Below, in pieces: positions 1-8,729 of a stretch of 64,000 nt of DNA. This DNA is from Geomicrobium halophilum (GTDB lineage: Bacteria > Bacillota > Bacilli > Bacillales > Marinococcaceae). The stretch covers positions 1,302,001-1,366,000 of the forward strand of contig NZ_JACHHJ010000001.1 in assembly GCF_014207655.1 (NCBI RefSeq). Direction: 5' to 3'. Position numbers and translations under genes: made by a program. Under the pieces are notes generated by a model that was not told where the DNA came from, made no database searches, and worked only from the letters and a program-made list of their open reading frames with translations. Position 1 is the stretch's first letter, and each line of letters starts with the position of its first letter.

Positions 1-763
1 TAGCATCAATGACTTCATCACAAGGAATACGGCTTTCTATCCCCGCAAGAGCCATGTCAGCGGAAACCATTGCAGTAGACGCACCAGCGGCATTCCTTTT
101 CACGCAAGGGACCTCCACAAGGCCAGCAACTGGGTCGCAGACAAGTCCCAGCATATTTTTCAGCGTAATCGCCATCGCCTGGGCTGATTGGGCAGGGGTA
201 CCACCAGCCATTTCAACCGTTGCAGCCGCTGCCATACCAGCAGCCGAACCAACTTCAGCCTGGCAGCCGCCCGCTGCTCCAGAGATCGAAGCATTGTTCG
301 CCACGACAAGCCCAAAAGCGCCGGAAGTAAGTAAATAACGCACCATATCCTCTCGGGACGGATCTAAGCGATCCCGCAAACTAAAAAGTACCCCTGGGAC
401 AACCCCAGCCGAACCGGCCGTTGGCGTGGCACAAATCGTCCCCATGGCAGCATTCACTTCATTTGTCGCCATTGCGCGGCTTACGGCGTGAAGCATCGTA
501 TCTCCACTTAATCCTTTTCCTTCAGCGATATACTGTTCAAGTTTCAGTGAATCTCCACCGGTAAGTCCAGAAACAGAACGAATATCTTCTTTTGAACCAC
601 GCTCTACCGCTTCTTCCATGATCGCTAACTTCTCGTCCATATCACCGTATACAGCTTGCCTTTTACGACCTGTCTCTTCAACCTCCTGTAAAAGCATAAT
701 TTCGGAGATCGAGAGTTGCTTACTCTCGGCAAGGTCTACCAATTCAGCAGCATTTCGAAACAT
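1..763 (-). CDS. sdaAA: L-serine dehydratase, alpha subunit (3' end cut by window edge)
   Basis: Catalytic [4Fe-4S] subunit of the two-subunit serine dehydratase, which converts L-serine to pyruvate and ammonia in the cytosol. The reading frame begins at an ATG at 763, nine bases downstream of the sdaAB stop codon, with a GAGGTGAG ribosome-binding site between them, and runs off the left edge without a stop after about 254 codons. Seen: the Cys-containing stretches CATPTAGSAG and CDPVAGLVEVPC, typical of the iron-sulfur binding family, and a Gly/Ala-rich core (ISGAAGGCQAEVGSAAG). The usual length is about 300 residues, so roughly 45 C-terminal residues are missing. It follows sdaAB as in B. 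subtilis and the pair is surely co-transcribed. Confidence 0.95.
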   Translation of the reverse strand, partial: MFRNAAELVDLAESKQLSISEIMLLQEVEETGRKRQAVYGDMDEKLAIMEEAVERGSKEDIRSVSGLTGGDSLKLEQYIAEGKGLSGDTMLHAVSRAMATNEVNAAMGTICATPTAGSAGVVPGVLFSLRDRLDPSREDMVRYLLTSGAFGLVVANNASISGAAGGCQAEVGSAAGMAAAATVEMAGGTPAQSAQAMAITLKNMLGLVCDPVAGLVEVPCVKRNAAGASTAMVSADMALAGIESRIPCDEVIDA

Positions 764-773
764 GCTCTCACCT

Positions 774-1436
774 CTAATCGTTAATTTTCGCCACTTGTAT
801 TACATGTTCAAGCCCATTCAAGGCCTCTAAAATCCCTTGAGATACAGGCTGATCCACTTCAATGACCATTAGGGCTTCCCGACCCTTATCTTTACGTGAA
901 ACTTCCATATGGCCAATATTTAACTCGTGTGAAGCAAGGAGATTCGATACGTTCGCGATCACTCCATAACGGTCGGTGTGTACGACGAGAATCGCTGGAT
1001 GGTGTCCAGATAGATTTAGGGGAAAACCGTTCAGTTCAATAATTTCTATTTTTCCGCCCCCTACCGAAATCGCTACCATTTCCATCGTTTGTGATGCACT
1101 CTCGAGACGAAGCTTCACCGTATTAGGGTGGTCGGTTAATGCTTCCTCTTCGTGAAAGCGAACACGCATCTTCATGTCTTTGGCATGCTCCATTGCTTCA
1201 CGAATTCGTTCATCGAATGTATCAAAGTCCAGTAATCCCCCGACAAGTGCCACATCCGTTCCATGCCCCTTGTATGTTTTCGCAAATGAGCCATATAAGT
1301 GAATATTGACTTTTTTTGGCTGCTCAGAAAACAACAACCGTGCTAGTCTTCCAATACGAGCGGCCCCAGCGGTATGGGAACTGGATGGTCCTATCATCAC
1401 TGGACCAATAATTTCTGAAACACTTCTAAACTTCAT
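774..1436 (-). CDS. sdaAB: L-serine dehydratase, beta subunit
   Basis: A 220-residue partner subunit of SdaAA in serine deamination. The N-terminal half carries the family signature GPSSSHTAGAARIGR (residues about 16-31). The C-terminal third (about 147-215) has the pattern of an ACT regulatory domain, with alternating hydrophobic strands around HTDRYGVIANVSNLL. The start ATG follows a GAGAGAGGG ribosome-binding site. It lies 15 bases after degV and nine bases before sdaAA, so degV-sdaAB-sdaAA look like one transcript. The length matches the B. subtilis protein. Confidence 0.95.
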   Translation of the reverse strand: MKFRSVSEIIGPVMIGPSSSHTAGAARIGRLARLLFSEQPKKVNIHLYGSFAKTYKGHGTDVALVGGLLDFDTFDERIREAMEHAKDMKMRVRFHEEEALTDHPNTVKLRLESASQTMEMVAISVGGGKIEIIELNGFPLNLSGHHPAILVVHTDRYGVIANVSNLLASHELNIGHMEVSRKDKGREALMVIEVDQPVSQGILEALNGLEHVIQVAKIND

Positions 1437-1451
1437 ACATTCAACCCTCTC

Positions 1452-2324
1452 TCATTCACTTTCCTGTGCCGGAGCAGCGATCACTGCAATCGTTCCAGGA
1501 CCTACATGCGAACCGATAACAGCCCCTATTTCTGTTGTCACCTCAGAAGTCACGTTAAGTTTGCTGCGAATATCCGTAAAAATCGTTTCAACAGCTTTCG
1601 GTGCAACAGCATGAGCAACCCCGACGTGGACCGGTTGTTTTCCGTAGGTTTCTTCGAGTTGAGAGACAATCCGTTCAAATGCTTTTTTACGTCCACGTAT
1701 TTTCTCGTAGGGATAAACTTCTCCCTTTTTATTAAGAGAAAGAATAGGCTTCATTTTTAAAAGAGAACCAACCAACGCTGAGGCTTTTCCAATCCGTCCG
1801 TTTTTTTGTAAATATTCTAGCGTATCCACTATAAAATAGACGCTTGATGCCTGTATTAATTGTTCGAGCCTCTCCCTGCATTCATCCCTGTTTGCCCCAC
1901 GTTTAGCGAGGCGTGCGATATCAGTCACAATGATGCCAAAGGAATAACTGGCTCCTTTCGAATCAATCACTTCTACGTTTGCTTTTGATGAAACTTCTTC
2001 AGCTGCAATCGATGCTGCCTGATAAGTACCGCTCAATTGAGAGGATAAATGAATGGAAAAAATCACAGTGTCCTCTTCTAAGCTATCCGCCAAGTCGCTA
2101 TACAATGTTTCAAAGTCATAGGGGGATGGTTGTGACGTCGTAGGCATAACATCACTTTCCTGCAACTTCTCGTAAAACCCGGATGGGGTTAACTTTTCCC
2201 CATCCTTGTACGTTTCTTTCTCACCGAAATTTACGTTTAGTGGAATAACTGTGATGTCCAGTTCTTCAACCAAATCTTCCGGGATATCTGCAGTACTATC
2301 GGTGACCACTTTTACACTCGTCAT
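1452..2324 (-). CDS. DegV/FakB family fatty-acid-binding protein
   Basis: A 290-residue DegV-fold protein. The N-terminus VVTDSTADIPEDL, the TTSQPSPYDF segment and the FIVDTLEYLQKNGRIGKA segment are family hallmarks. The family binds a single fatty acid and, as FakB, presents it to the kinase FakA for phosphorylation, feeding exogenous fatty acids into phospholipid synthesis. The gene lies 18 bases downstream of fakA, which supports the FakB role by context. In B. subtilis the fakA homologue yloV is followed directly by sdaAB, so the extra degV gene here is a local difference. The acyl specificity (saturated or unsaturated) cannot be read from the sequence. Confidence 0.88.
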   Translation of the reverse strand: MTSVKVVTDSTADIPEDLVEELDITVIPLNVNFGEKETYKDGEKLTPSGFYEKLQESDVMPTTSQPSPYDFETLYSDLADSLEEDTVIFSIHLSSQLSGTYQAASIAAEEVSSKANVEVIDSKGASYSFGIIVTDIARLAKRGANRDECRERLEQLIQASSVYFIVDTLEYLQKNGRIGKASALVGSLLKMKPILSLNKKGEVYPYEKIRGRKKAFERIVSQLEETYGKQPVHVGVAHAVAPKAVETIFTDIRSKLNVTSEVTTEIGAVIGSHVGPGTIAVIAAPAQESE

Positions 2325-2342
2325 ACGTATCCACCTCCCTTT

Positions 2343-4010
2343 TTATTCTGCAGCGATAATATAATGATAAAGCGGCTGTTTACCATCATGAACTTCCGTC
2401 TCGACTTCATCATAATGATCATGAATATGAGTAACGAGAGCTTTTGTACTCTCCTCATCTGCTTCTTCACCGGCAATAATCGTGATCATTTCAATGTCTT
2501 CTTCAACCATAGAATCTGTTACTTTTTGCAAAGTTTTCAAGAGCGACTCGCCTGCACTTACAATTTGATCTTCCACAATGCCCATGAAATCGTTTTCTTT
2601 GATATCGATTCCGTCAATCGATGTATCGCGTATGGACTGGGTTACTTGCGCGCTTTTGACGGCTGATCGTCCAACCTTCATATTCTCTTCATTCGTTGTG
2701 ACATCTTGTTCTGCATTAAACGCAAACATAGCCCCTAAACCTTGAGGTACAGACTTCGTTTCGATGACACGAACGTCTTCTTCTTCGAAAACGTCCGCTG
2801 CCTGCTTAGCAGTCAAGACTATATTTCCGTTATTCGGGATCAAAAAAACATGTTCAGCATTTGTTTTCTTAATCGCTTCAATAAATTGCTCTGTGCTCGG
2901 GTTCATCGTTTGTCCGCCTTTGATAATCTGATCGACACCAAGACTTGTAAACAACTCTTCAACCCCGCTTCCTATCGTTACTGCAATGACGGCATACGTT
3001 TGTTTTTCACTTGCAGGTCCTTCGTGAGTCTGACTGTTTGAAGAAGAGAGTGCTGCATGCTGCTCACGCATATTTTCAACTTTAACGTGAACGAGCTCTC
3101 CATATTTTTGTGCTTCATTCATGACGTATCCAGGGTACTCAGCATGAATATGTATTTTAATGAGATCTTCATCACTTACGACCAAAAGAGAGTCCCCGTA
3201 CTGGCTCAACGTATTTCGAAAATTCTCTTCCCGGTAAGGATTTTCAGCTATTTTCTCATCGTCAAAACGAACCATAACTTCCGTACAATACCCAAATTCG
3301 ATATCTTCTGCCGACATTTCGCCTTGAATGTTATGATGTTCAACCTGAACGAGCTCTTCCATAGAAGCCTGCTCTGGTTTCCAATCCGCTGTTGATTCAC
3401 CTCTAAGTGCCGCGAGCATCCCCTCATAAATATGGACAAGACCTTGACCACCCGAATCAACGACACCTACTTCTTTCAAAGCAGGAAGTAATTCTGGGGT
3501 CCGTTTGAGAGAACGTTTGGCTTCTGCTATGGTCTCAGCGAGAACACTATCGACATCGTTGTTTCTACGGGCTTCTTTTTTCGCTGCTTTGGCCGCGTCC
3601 TTTGCAACTGTCAAAACTGTACCTTCCACAGGTTTCATAACCGCACGGTAGGCTGTACCCACCCCTTTTTCTAAAGCATTCGCAAGAACGCTCCCATCGA
3701 TCTGATCGTTCTCTTCAACCCCTTTTGCAAACCCGCGGAACAATTGGGAGAGAATTACTCCTGAGTTCCCGCGAGCTCCCATGAGAAGTCCTTTTGAAAA
3801 GCGTTTAGCAACTGCTGAGGCGCGCATATCCCCCTCTTGTTTCATTTCTTTGACACCAGAACGAATCGTCAGGCTCATATTCGTACCCGTATCACCATCT
3901 GGTACTGGAAAGACATTCAATGCATCTACCCGTTCAGCATGCTGCTCCAGTACATGTGCACTTTCAGCAAACATCGCCAAAATCATTTCACCATCTATCT
4001 TTGTTGCCAC
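2343..4010 (-). CDS. fakA: Fatty acid kinase, DAK-domain catalytic subunit
   Basis: A 555-residue homologue of B. subtilis YloV. The N-terminal nucleotide-binding DhaL domain (about 1-200) shows NVFPVPDGDTGTNM, whose Asp residues bind two Mg ions, and GARGNSGVILSQ. A middle domain follows, and then the C-terminal EDD/DegV-like domain (about 340-555). FakA phosphorylates fatty acids bound to FakB to give acyl phosphate for PlsX/PlsY. The neighbours are an Asp23 protein 28 bases upstream, as in most Bacillota, and a DegV/FakB protein 18 bases downstream. Length and domain order are normal for the family. Confidence 0.93.
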   Translation of the reverse strand: MATKIDGEMILAMFAESAHVLEQHAERVDALNVFPVPDGDTGTNMSLTIRSGVKEMKQEGDMRASAVAKRFSKGLLMGARGNSGVILSQLFRGFAKGVEENDQIDGSVLANALEKGVGTAYRAVMKPVEGTVLTVAKDAAKAAKKEARRNNDVDSVLAETIAEAKRSLKRTPELLPALKEVGVVDSGGQGLVHIYEGMLAALRGESTADWKPEQASMEELVQVEHHNIQGEMSAEDIEFGYCTEVMVRFDDEKIAENPYREENFRNTLSQYGDSLLVVSDEDLIKIHIHAEYPGYVMNEAQKYGELVHVKVENMREQHAALSSSNSQTHEGPASEKQTYAVIAVTIGSGVEELFTSLGVDQIIKGGQTMNPSTEQFIEAIKKTNAEHVFLIPNNGNIVLTAKQAADVFEEEDVRVIETKSVPQGLGAMFAFNAEQDVTTNEENMKVGRSAVKSAQVTQSIRDTSIDGIDIKENDFMGIVEDQIVSAGESLLKTLQKVTDSMVEEDIEMITIIAGEEADEESTKALVTHIHDHYDEVETEVHDGKQPLYHYIIAAE

Positions 4011-4038
4011 GTGTCATTCACCTCACATTTGCCTTCAC

Positions 4039-4401
4039 TTAAGGATTGCTTACGCGAACCCCTTGCACAAAAATATTTACGGAATCTACCGAAAGGCCGA
4101 GCATTTGTTCAAGTTGATATTTTACTTTCGTTTGTACATTATGGGCTACTTCTGATATTTTCGTGCCATAACTTACAATAATGTACATGTCAATATGAAG
4201 ATCTTCTTCAATTTCACGGATCACAACACCACGTGAAAAATTATCTCTTTTTAACAGTTCGGATAGTCCGTCCTTGATTTGTTGCTGTGAAGCCATTCCC
4301 ACAATTCCATAACAATCTGTTGCTGCGCCTCCTGCGACGGTAGCAACCACTTCTTTTGATATATCAATCGATCCTAGTTGAGAATTCATTTCAAGGGCCA
4401 T
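4039..4401 (-). CDS. Asp23/Gls24 family envelope stress protein (YloU-like)
   Basis: A 120-residue Asp23/DUF322 protein. The characteristic segments are EVVATVAGGAATDCYGIVGM near the N-terminus and VDSVNIFVQGVR at the end. The ATG at 4401 is chosen because AAGGAGGAT sits at ideal spacing; an in-frame start 18 bases upstream would place the ribosome-binding site inside the gene. Proteins of this family sit at the membrane and are linked to envelope homeostasis, but no enzymatic role is known. The gene heads the fakA-degV-sdaAB-sdaAA transcript and is divergent from rpmB, the arrangement seen in B. subtilis. Confidence 0.9.
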   Translation of the reverse strand: MALEMNSQLGSIDISKEVVATVAGGAATDCYGIVGMASQQQIKDGLSELLKRDNFSRGVVIREIEEDLHIDMYIIVSYGTKISEVAHNVQTKVKYQLEQMLGLSVDSVNIFVQGVRVSNP

Positions 4402-4489
4402 AACCATCCTCCTTAACATTGTGCAGATTTACTACCGCTATCTTACTATATTTTCGCTGTTTTTCAAACAAGTAAACGCCATAAAAGGA

Positions 4490-4519
4490 TTGATTTTAGT
4501 TGGTGAGATGTGCTACGAT
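4490..4519 (+). promoter_or_regulatory. Probable sigma-A promoter of rpmB
   Basis: TTGATT at 4490-4495 and TACGAT at 4514-4519 are separated by 18 bases, with a TGC extended -10 element directly before the hexamer. The rpmB ribosome-binding site follows 28 bases later. Placement in the divergent rpmB-asp23 gap supports the call. Confidence 0.6.
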
Positions 4520-4560
4520 GATCGAGTGTACAAAGCGGAGTGGATAAAGGAGGTTATCTT

Positions 4561-4749
4561 ATGTCAAGAAAGTGTATCGTAACAGGACGCGGCCCTAAAG
4601 CAGGCAACAAGCGCTCTCACGCTAACAATGCAACGAAACGCCGTTGGGGCGCTAACGTACAAAAGGTACGCGTTATGGTTGATGGGAAGCCTAAACGAGT
4701 ATATGTTTCCGCAAAAGCCCTAAAAGCCGGCAAGGTCGAGCGCGTTTAA
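4561..4749 (+). CDS. rpmB: 50S ribosomal protein L28
   Basis: A 62-residue, strongly basic protein that opens [16 protein letters not shown] and contains [11 protein letters not shown], the L28 signature. The ATG at 4561 follows AAAGGAGGT at good spacing. The start is a single-Cys MSRKC form, not the MAKKCxxxGK form with CxxC pairs, so this is the zinc-free type. It is one of only three plus-strand genes in the window, standing between spoVM (convergent) and the asp23 gene (divergent), the conserved Bacillus order. Confidence 0.97.
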   Translation: MSRKCIVTGRGPKAGNKRSHANNATKRRWGANVQKVRVMVDGKPKRVYVSAKALKAGKVERV

Positions 4750-4770
4750 TGCGCTGACAGCCGGTTTTTT
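4727..4770 (+). terminator. Intrinsic terminator of rpmB
   Basis: CCGGC (4727-4731, inside the last codons) pairs with GCCGG (4760-4764). An inner AGCGC/GCGCT stem contains the stop codon in its loop, and TTTTTT follows. The terminator therefore begins within the coding sequence. Confidence 0.6.
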
Positions 4771-4779
4771 ATTTTGGTA

Positions 4780-4912
4780 AATACATTGTCAAATCGAAGA
4801 ACAAAAAAACGGGCAAGTGAGTCGCTAAGTAGAAAGCGTTCGAGTGCGAAGAAAAGGTGACTTTCAGCTTTAGAATGTTGTTCTTCCAGGCTTTTTGAAT
4901 ATCCTCTATAAC
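4780..4912 (+). repeat. Degenerate partial copy of the GTTCAAAAAG-ended repeat
   Basis: This AT-rich segment between rpmB and the spoVM terminator ends in GGCTTTTTGAATATCCTCTATA (4889-4910). It matches the right-hand end of the fuller copies at 40432-40709 and 44127-44513 and has the same TATA border. The left part is not clearly alignable. It is therefore a remnant or half copy, not a gene. Confidence 0.5.
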
Positions 4913-4913
4913 G

Positions 4914-4943
4914 AAAAAAGCACCGTAAGCCGGTGCTTTTTTC
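4914..4943 (-). terminator. Terminator of spoVM (bidirectional shape)
   Basis: AAAAAAGCACCG, a five-base loop (TAAGC) and CGGTGCTTTTTT form a six-base GC stem with A/T tracts on both sides, seven bases after the spoVM stop codon. It could also stop plus-strand transcription that passes through from rpmB. Confidence 0.8.
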
Positions 4944-4950
4944 TTGGTTC

Positions 4951-5031
4951 TTATTCTTTCTTAAAAGAACTTAGAACCGCGCGGACGACCCCTCCTAAAA
5001 ATTTCGGCAGCTTAATCGTATAAAATTTCAT
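4951..5031 (-). CDS. spoVM: Stage V sporulation protein M, 26-residue amphipathic helix
   Basis: This tiny gene encodes 26 residues, opening MKFYTIKLPKFLGGVVRAV and ending SSFKKE. It is almost identical to B. subtilis SpoVM, including Pro9 and the amphipathic helix. SpoVM recognises the convex outer forespore membrane and recruits SpoIVA to start coat assembly. The ATG at 5031 is preceded by AAGGAGGAA at seven bases. A longer frame that opens upstream at 5172 is spurious. A loose sigma-E-like pair (GAATATA and CGTATGTG, 14 bases apart) lies about 60 bases upstream; mother-cell expression is expected from B. subtilis, but this pair is weak evidence. Confidence 0.96.
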   Translation of the reverse strand: MKFYTIKLPKFLGGVVRAVLSSFKKE

Positions 5032-5189
5032 TACTATTCCTCCTTGAAGGCGAGCTTTAAGCAAGGATAAAGGATGACGACACATACGGATTCTTCTATA
5101 TGTATATTCACCCAATGAGAAATAGTACATCATTTTTTCATGTTTTTTATAGCTCGTAGATAAAAAACCCAACTGCTATCATTAAAACT

Positions 5190-5232
5190 AGAAAAGACCG
5201 CCCCCTCCATATTTGCTGCTAAGGGGCAGTAC
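5190..5232 (-). terminator. Terminator downstream of rpe
   Basis: On the minus strand ACTGCCCC (5230-5223) pairs with GGGGCGGT (5204-5197), an eight-base stem with one G-T pair, followed by CTTTTC. It separates rpe from spoVM, in the interval where B. subtilis carries thiN. Confidence 0.6.
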
Positions 5233-5240
5233 TTATCCTT

Positions 5241-5885
5241 TTATTCCCGTAGTTTTCCAATCGCTTCACCACGGTCTGTATGTTTAAATACATATGATCC
5301 TGCAACGAGAAGGTTTGCCCCTGCCTGAGTGCACAATGGAGCTGTCCTTTCGTCCACGCCACCGTCCACCTCGATCCATAGATCTTTTTTCGTGTTTTCA
5401 CTCATCACTTTTACAGCTTCAATTTTCTCCAGCACACTATGAATAAAAGATTGACCGCCAAAACCGGGATTTACCGTCATTAATAATACGAGGTCAATAT
5501 CTTTAATGATATGTTTTAGAATATCCACCGGTGTGTGGGGATTGATCGCTACCCCTGCTTGAGCTCCATTTTCTTTTATCAAATGAATGGTTCTATGTAA
5601 ATGAGGACAAGCTTCCGCGTGGACGGTCACGATATCCGCACCCGAATCGATAAACGCGGGGATGTAGCGATCCGGTTGTTCTATCATAAGATGTACGTCC
5701 AATGGCAATGTCGTTGAGCGCTGACATGCTTCCAAAATAAGGGGACCAATGGTGATATTAGGTACAAAATGTCCATCCATCACATCCACATGGATCATAT
5801 CTGCACCCGCGCCTTCCACGGAGTGAATCTCGTCTGCTAACGATTTAAAATCAGCCGCCAATAAAGACGGTGCAACTTTCACCAT
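5241..5885 (-). CDS. rpe: Ribulose-phosphate 3-epimerase
   Basis: A 214-residue TIM-barrel enzyme that interconverts ribulose 5-phosphate and xylulose 5-phosphate in the pentose phosphate pathway. Seen: APSLLAADF at the N-terminus, the metal-binding HVDVMDGHFVPN, LDVHLMI, MTVNPGFGGQSF and EVDGGV, together holding the catalytic Asp pair and metal-binding His residues. Length is normal. It starts two bases after the rsgA stop codon, so the two are translationally close. Confidence 0.96.
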   Translation of the reverse strand: MVKVAPSLLAADFKSLADEIHSVEGAGADMIHVDVMDGHFVPNITIGPLILEACQRSTTLPLDVHLMIEQPDRYIPAFIDSGADIVTVHAEACPHLHRTIHLIKENGAQAGVAINPHTPVDILKHIIKDIDLVLLMTVNPGFGGQSFIHSVLEKIEAVKVMSENTKKDLWIEVDGGVDERTAPLCTQAGANLLVAGSYVFKHTDRGEAIGKLRE

Positions 5886-5887
5886 GA

Positions 5888-6751
5888 CTAATACCTCCTG
5901 TTTTTTTCAATTTCATCATAAAATTGCATATAGTGTTCATGACGAGTAGAAGCAATTTCGCCGCTTGCCGTCGCTTCTTTTACCGCACAACCGTCTTCTT
6001 TACGGTGGGTGCAGCCCCGATACTTACAGGCCGCTCTAACTTCCCGGATTTCCCGGAAACAGTCCTGAACCAGCTCAGGCTCAATTCCGGTAAAATCGAG
6101 CGAACTAAAACCCGGCGTATCGGCAACGCTTCCACCCGCGATGTTTAAAAGTTCAACTTGTCGTGTTGTATGCTTCCCTCTCGCCAACCCTTCCGAAATT
6201 TCCCCCGTTTCCAGGGAAAGATTGGGGTCAAGATGATTGAGAAGTGTTGATTTCCCAACTCCTGATTGCCCAGCAAGAACGGTTAAGCGTCCTTTCAAAT
6301 AAGGAAGAAGAGCCTCGCTATTTTCACCCTTTTGTCCTGAAACGAAAATCAACGGATATCCCAAACCCTGATAAATGTCTTGATACTCTCTAAACGCGGC
6401 GAGTTCTTCCTCAGTTGCAATATCTTTTTTCGTGACTACAATGACTGCATCTGCTTCAATCGCCTCCACATGAACAAGCATGCGATCCAATAAGTAAGGG
6501 GAAAATGCAGGCTTTGTCATTGAAAATACGAGGAACGCCTGATCAATGTTGGCCACCGGAGGACGGTGCAACTCGCTGTCACGCTTGAGTACAGCTTGAA
6601 TATAATGATGTTCAAACTGGACGAAATCACCAACCAATGGCTTGATCTTTTGCTTTCTAAATAAGCCGCGTGCACGACAGCGAAACACACCTTCTTCGTT
6701 TTTCACTTCGTAAAAACCGCCTACCGCCTTTACAATTTGCCCTTCTTGCAA
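5888..6751 (-). CDS. rsgA: Ribosome small subunit-dependent GTPase A
   Basis: A 287-residue circularly permuted GTPase that checks late 30S subunit maturation. The motif order is permuted as expected: OB fold (1-65), G4 TKKD at 107-110, G1 GQSGVGKS at 161-168, G3 DTPG at 211-214. A zinc-binding segment with CKYRGCTHRKEDGC follows near 240-256. In B. subtilis this gene (cpgA/yloQ) follows prkC, as here. CpgA is a reported PrkC phosphorylation target in that species, so the linkage fits. Confidence 0.96.
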   Translation of the reverse strand: MQEGQIVKAVGGFYEVKNEEGVFRCRARGLFRKQKIKPLVGDFVQFEHHYIQAVLKRDSELHRPPVANIDQAFLVFSMTKPAFSPYLLDRMLVHVEAIEADAVIVVTKKDIATEEELAAFREYQDIYQGLGYPLIFVSGQKGENSEALLPYLKGRLTVLAGQSGVGKSTLLNHLDPNLSLETGEISEGLARGKHTTRQVELLNIAGGSVADTPGFSSLDFTGIEPELVQDCFREIREVRAACKYRGCTHRKEDGCAVKEATASGEIASTRHEHYMQFYDEIEKNRRY

Positions 6752-6788
6752 TGGGACCTCCCTCGAGGCAGATCATTGCCTCTTATTT

Positions 6789-8729
6789 TTATTCTTCATA
6801 GGAAAAAGAGTTCGCTTGTGCTTCTTCACCATTGACATAAAGCGTATAAGAGCCCTCCGTATCCGGAGTGACTTCAAGTGGCACACGGTACGTCGTTGAC
6901 GTCGTAATTTCCTCTTCTACAAAAATGGCGGGCTCATCGGTTGTAGCATCTTCATAAACGATTTCAATATCGTAAACGGATTCGTTATCCTCCTGCTCAG
7001 AAACTTCAACGGGTATGACCGCTTCCACCGTTTGTACAGGATCGTCCTCTTCTTCCTCTGGTGCCGGGCCATCCGAGACGACAAAATTAATTTCACTTCC
7101 TTGTGAAATCGTTTCATACGGAGCAGGATCATGAGAAATGATATCACCTTCAGGCACAGTGTCCGAATAAGTGCTTTGAAATGATCCGGTTAAATTGTTC
7201 GTTTCTAAATAATTATTGACACCTTCTTGGGAAGTGCCGGTTAAATCTTGCAGCGTAACTTCCGGGGTTTCACTATAGGTAAGCCGAACCCTCGTTTCAT
7301 CTGCGATCACTTCCTCATCCGCAGCAGGCTCCTGGTCAACGACTAAATTCGATGCAACCTCATCTGTTTGTTCGGAAACAAGTTCAATATCCGAGAAAAC
7401 TTCCAGCTCCTCTTCCGCCTGTTCAACATCCAAACCAATAACGTCAGGCATCTCCATGGTTTCCTGTCCTTCGCTTATAGAAAGGGTTACTGTTTGGTTT
7501 TCGAGCATCGTCCTTCCTGCAGCAGGATCCTGGTAATAGACCTCCCCTTCTTCCACCTCGTTATGAAATTCAAATTCCGTTTCTACCTCGAGGGCAGATG
7601 CATTCATCGTTTCGATCGCTTCTTCCTCTTCTAAACCGACAACATCTGGTACCTCAACTTCATCCGGGCTTAAGAGTTCAGGGATAATGGTAAAAGCCGC
7701 GAAAAATCCCAGGATAGGAAGTAAAGCGACACCTAATATTTTCCAAATTCCCCATTTCTTTTGCTTCTTATCTGGTGCTTCATTTTCACCCTCTTCTTCA
7801 GGAACACCTGACCCACGTGTATCTTCCATTTCAGCGCCTGTATGAATCGCTGGAATCGGTTTGGTCTTTTCTTCATCCTGGTTATCAACAAAAATTGGCT
7901 CTTCATTTATGCGTTCCGGCAATAATGCTGTCTCTGTCTCAGCATATATTTCCTCCACATTCTCGTATCGCTGTAAAGGATCCTTAGCTGTAGCTTTTCG
8001 GATCATATTGTTGATACTCTCGGGTAAATCAGCACGAAGATCTTTCGCATTCGGAAACGGGTCCTGCAAATGTTTCAACGCAATTGACACAGCTGAATCA
8101 GCATTATAAGGAAGGAGACCTGTTACCATTTCATAGAGAATGACACCAAGAGCATAAATATCGGTTTTCACTGTAACCGCACCTGCACGTGCTTGCTCTG
8201 GTGACAGGTAATGAACAGAACCTAGCACGGAATTCGTATGCGTAATCGTCGCTGCCGACGCAGCGCGCGCAATTCCAAAATCAGTGACTTTTACCGTACC
8301 GTTTTCATCCAGTAATATGTTTTGCGGTTTTAAATCCCGGTGGATAATGCCCTGTTCATGCGCATAGGCGATAGCAGCTGTTAATTCCGAAAAAATGTTC
8401 ATCGTTTCCGGAAAGGAGAGGGCACCATTATTTACAATTTTATCCTTTAATGTGTTCCCACCTACATATTCCATTACAATGTAAAAAAGGTTATGATCCT
8501 CACCCACATCGTAAATGTCGACAACATTTGGATGCACGAGACTCGTAGCCGCCTGCGCTTCCAGGCGAAACCTCCGCACAAACTCATCATCATTTACGTG
8601 ATGAGGCTGGAGCACCTTTACAGCAACATCTCGTTCGAGAATGATGTCACGAGCATGATAGACGTACGCCATGCCGCCTCCTATATACGACTTGACTTTA
8701 TAACGCCCATCAATGCGTTCTCCAATCAT
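6789..8729 (-). CDS. prkC: PASTA-domain eukaryotic-type Ser/Thr kinase
   Basis: A 646-residue membrane kinase. The cytoplasmic kinase domain (about 10-270) has the Gly loop IGGGMAYVY, Lys38, HRD at 130-132, DFG at 150-152 and an activation loop rich in Thr. A transmembrane helix lies at about 329-350. Three PASTA repeats follow (about 357-419, 426-487, 490-553), then an acidic linker and a C-terminal beta-rich domain. PASTA domains sense muropeptides or lipid II, linking wall state to phosphorylation of division, translation and germination proteins. Its ATG overlaps the prpC stop codon in an ATGA. The extracellular part is very acidic. Confidence 0.96.
   Translation of the reverse strand: MIGERIDGRYKVKSYIGGGMAYVYHARDIILERDVAVKVLQPHHVNDDEFVRRFRLEAQAATSLVHPNVVDIYDVGEDHNLFYIVMEYVGGNTLKDKIVNNGALSFPETMNIFSELTAAIAYAHEQGIIHRDLKPQNILLDENGTVKVTDFGIARAASAATITHTNSVLGSVHYLSPEQARAGAVTVKTDIYALGVILYEMVTGLLPYNADSAVSIALKHLQDPFPNAKDLRADLPESINNMIRKATAKDPLQRYENVEEIYAETETALLPERINEEPIFVDNQDEEKTKPIPAIHTGAEMEDTRGSGVPEEEGENEAPDKKQKKWGIWKILGVALLPILGFFAAFTIIPELLSPDEVEVPDVVGLEEEEAIETMNASALEVETEFEFHNEVEEGEVYYQDPAAGRTMLENQTVTLSISEGQETMEMPDVIGLDVEQAEEELEVFSDIELVSEQTDEVASNLVVDQEPAADEEVIADETRVRLTYSETPEVTLQDLTGTSQEGVNNYLETNNLTGSFQSTYSDTVPEGDIISHDPAPYETISQGSEINFVVSDGPAPEEEEDDPVQTVEAVIPVEVSEQEDNESVYDIEIVYEDATTDEPAIFVEEEITTSTTYRVPLEVTPDTEGSYTLYVNGEEAQANSFSYEE

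Noticed and set aside
4951-5172. A 73-codon minus-strand frame ending in SpoVM
   Set aside because: Only the last 26 codons match SpoVM and carry a ribosome-binding site; the rest is upstream untranslated DNA.
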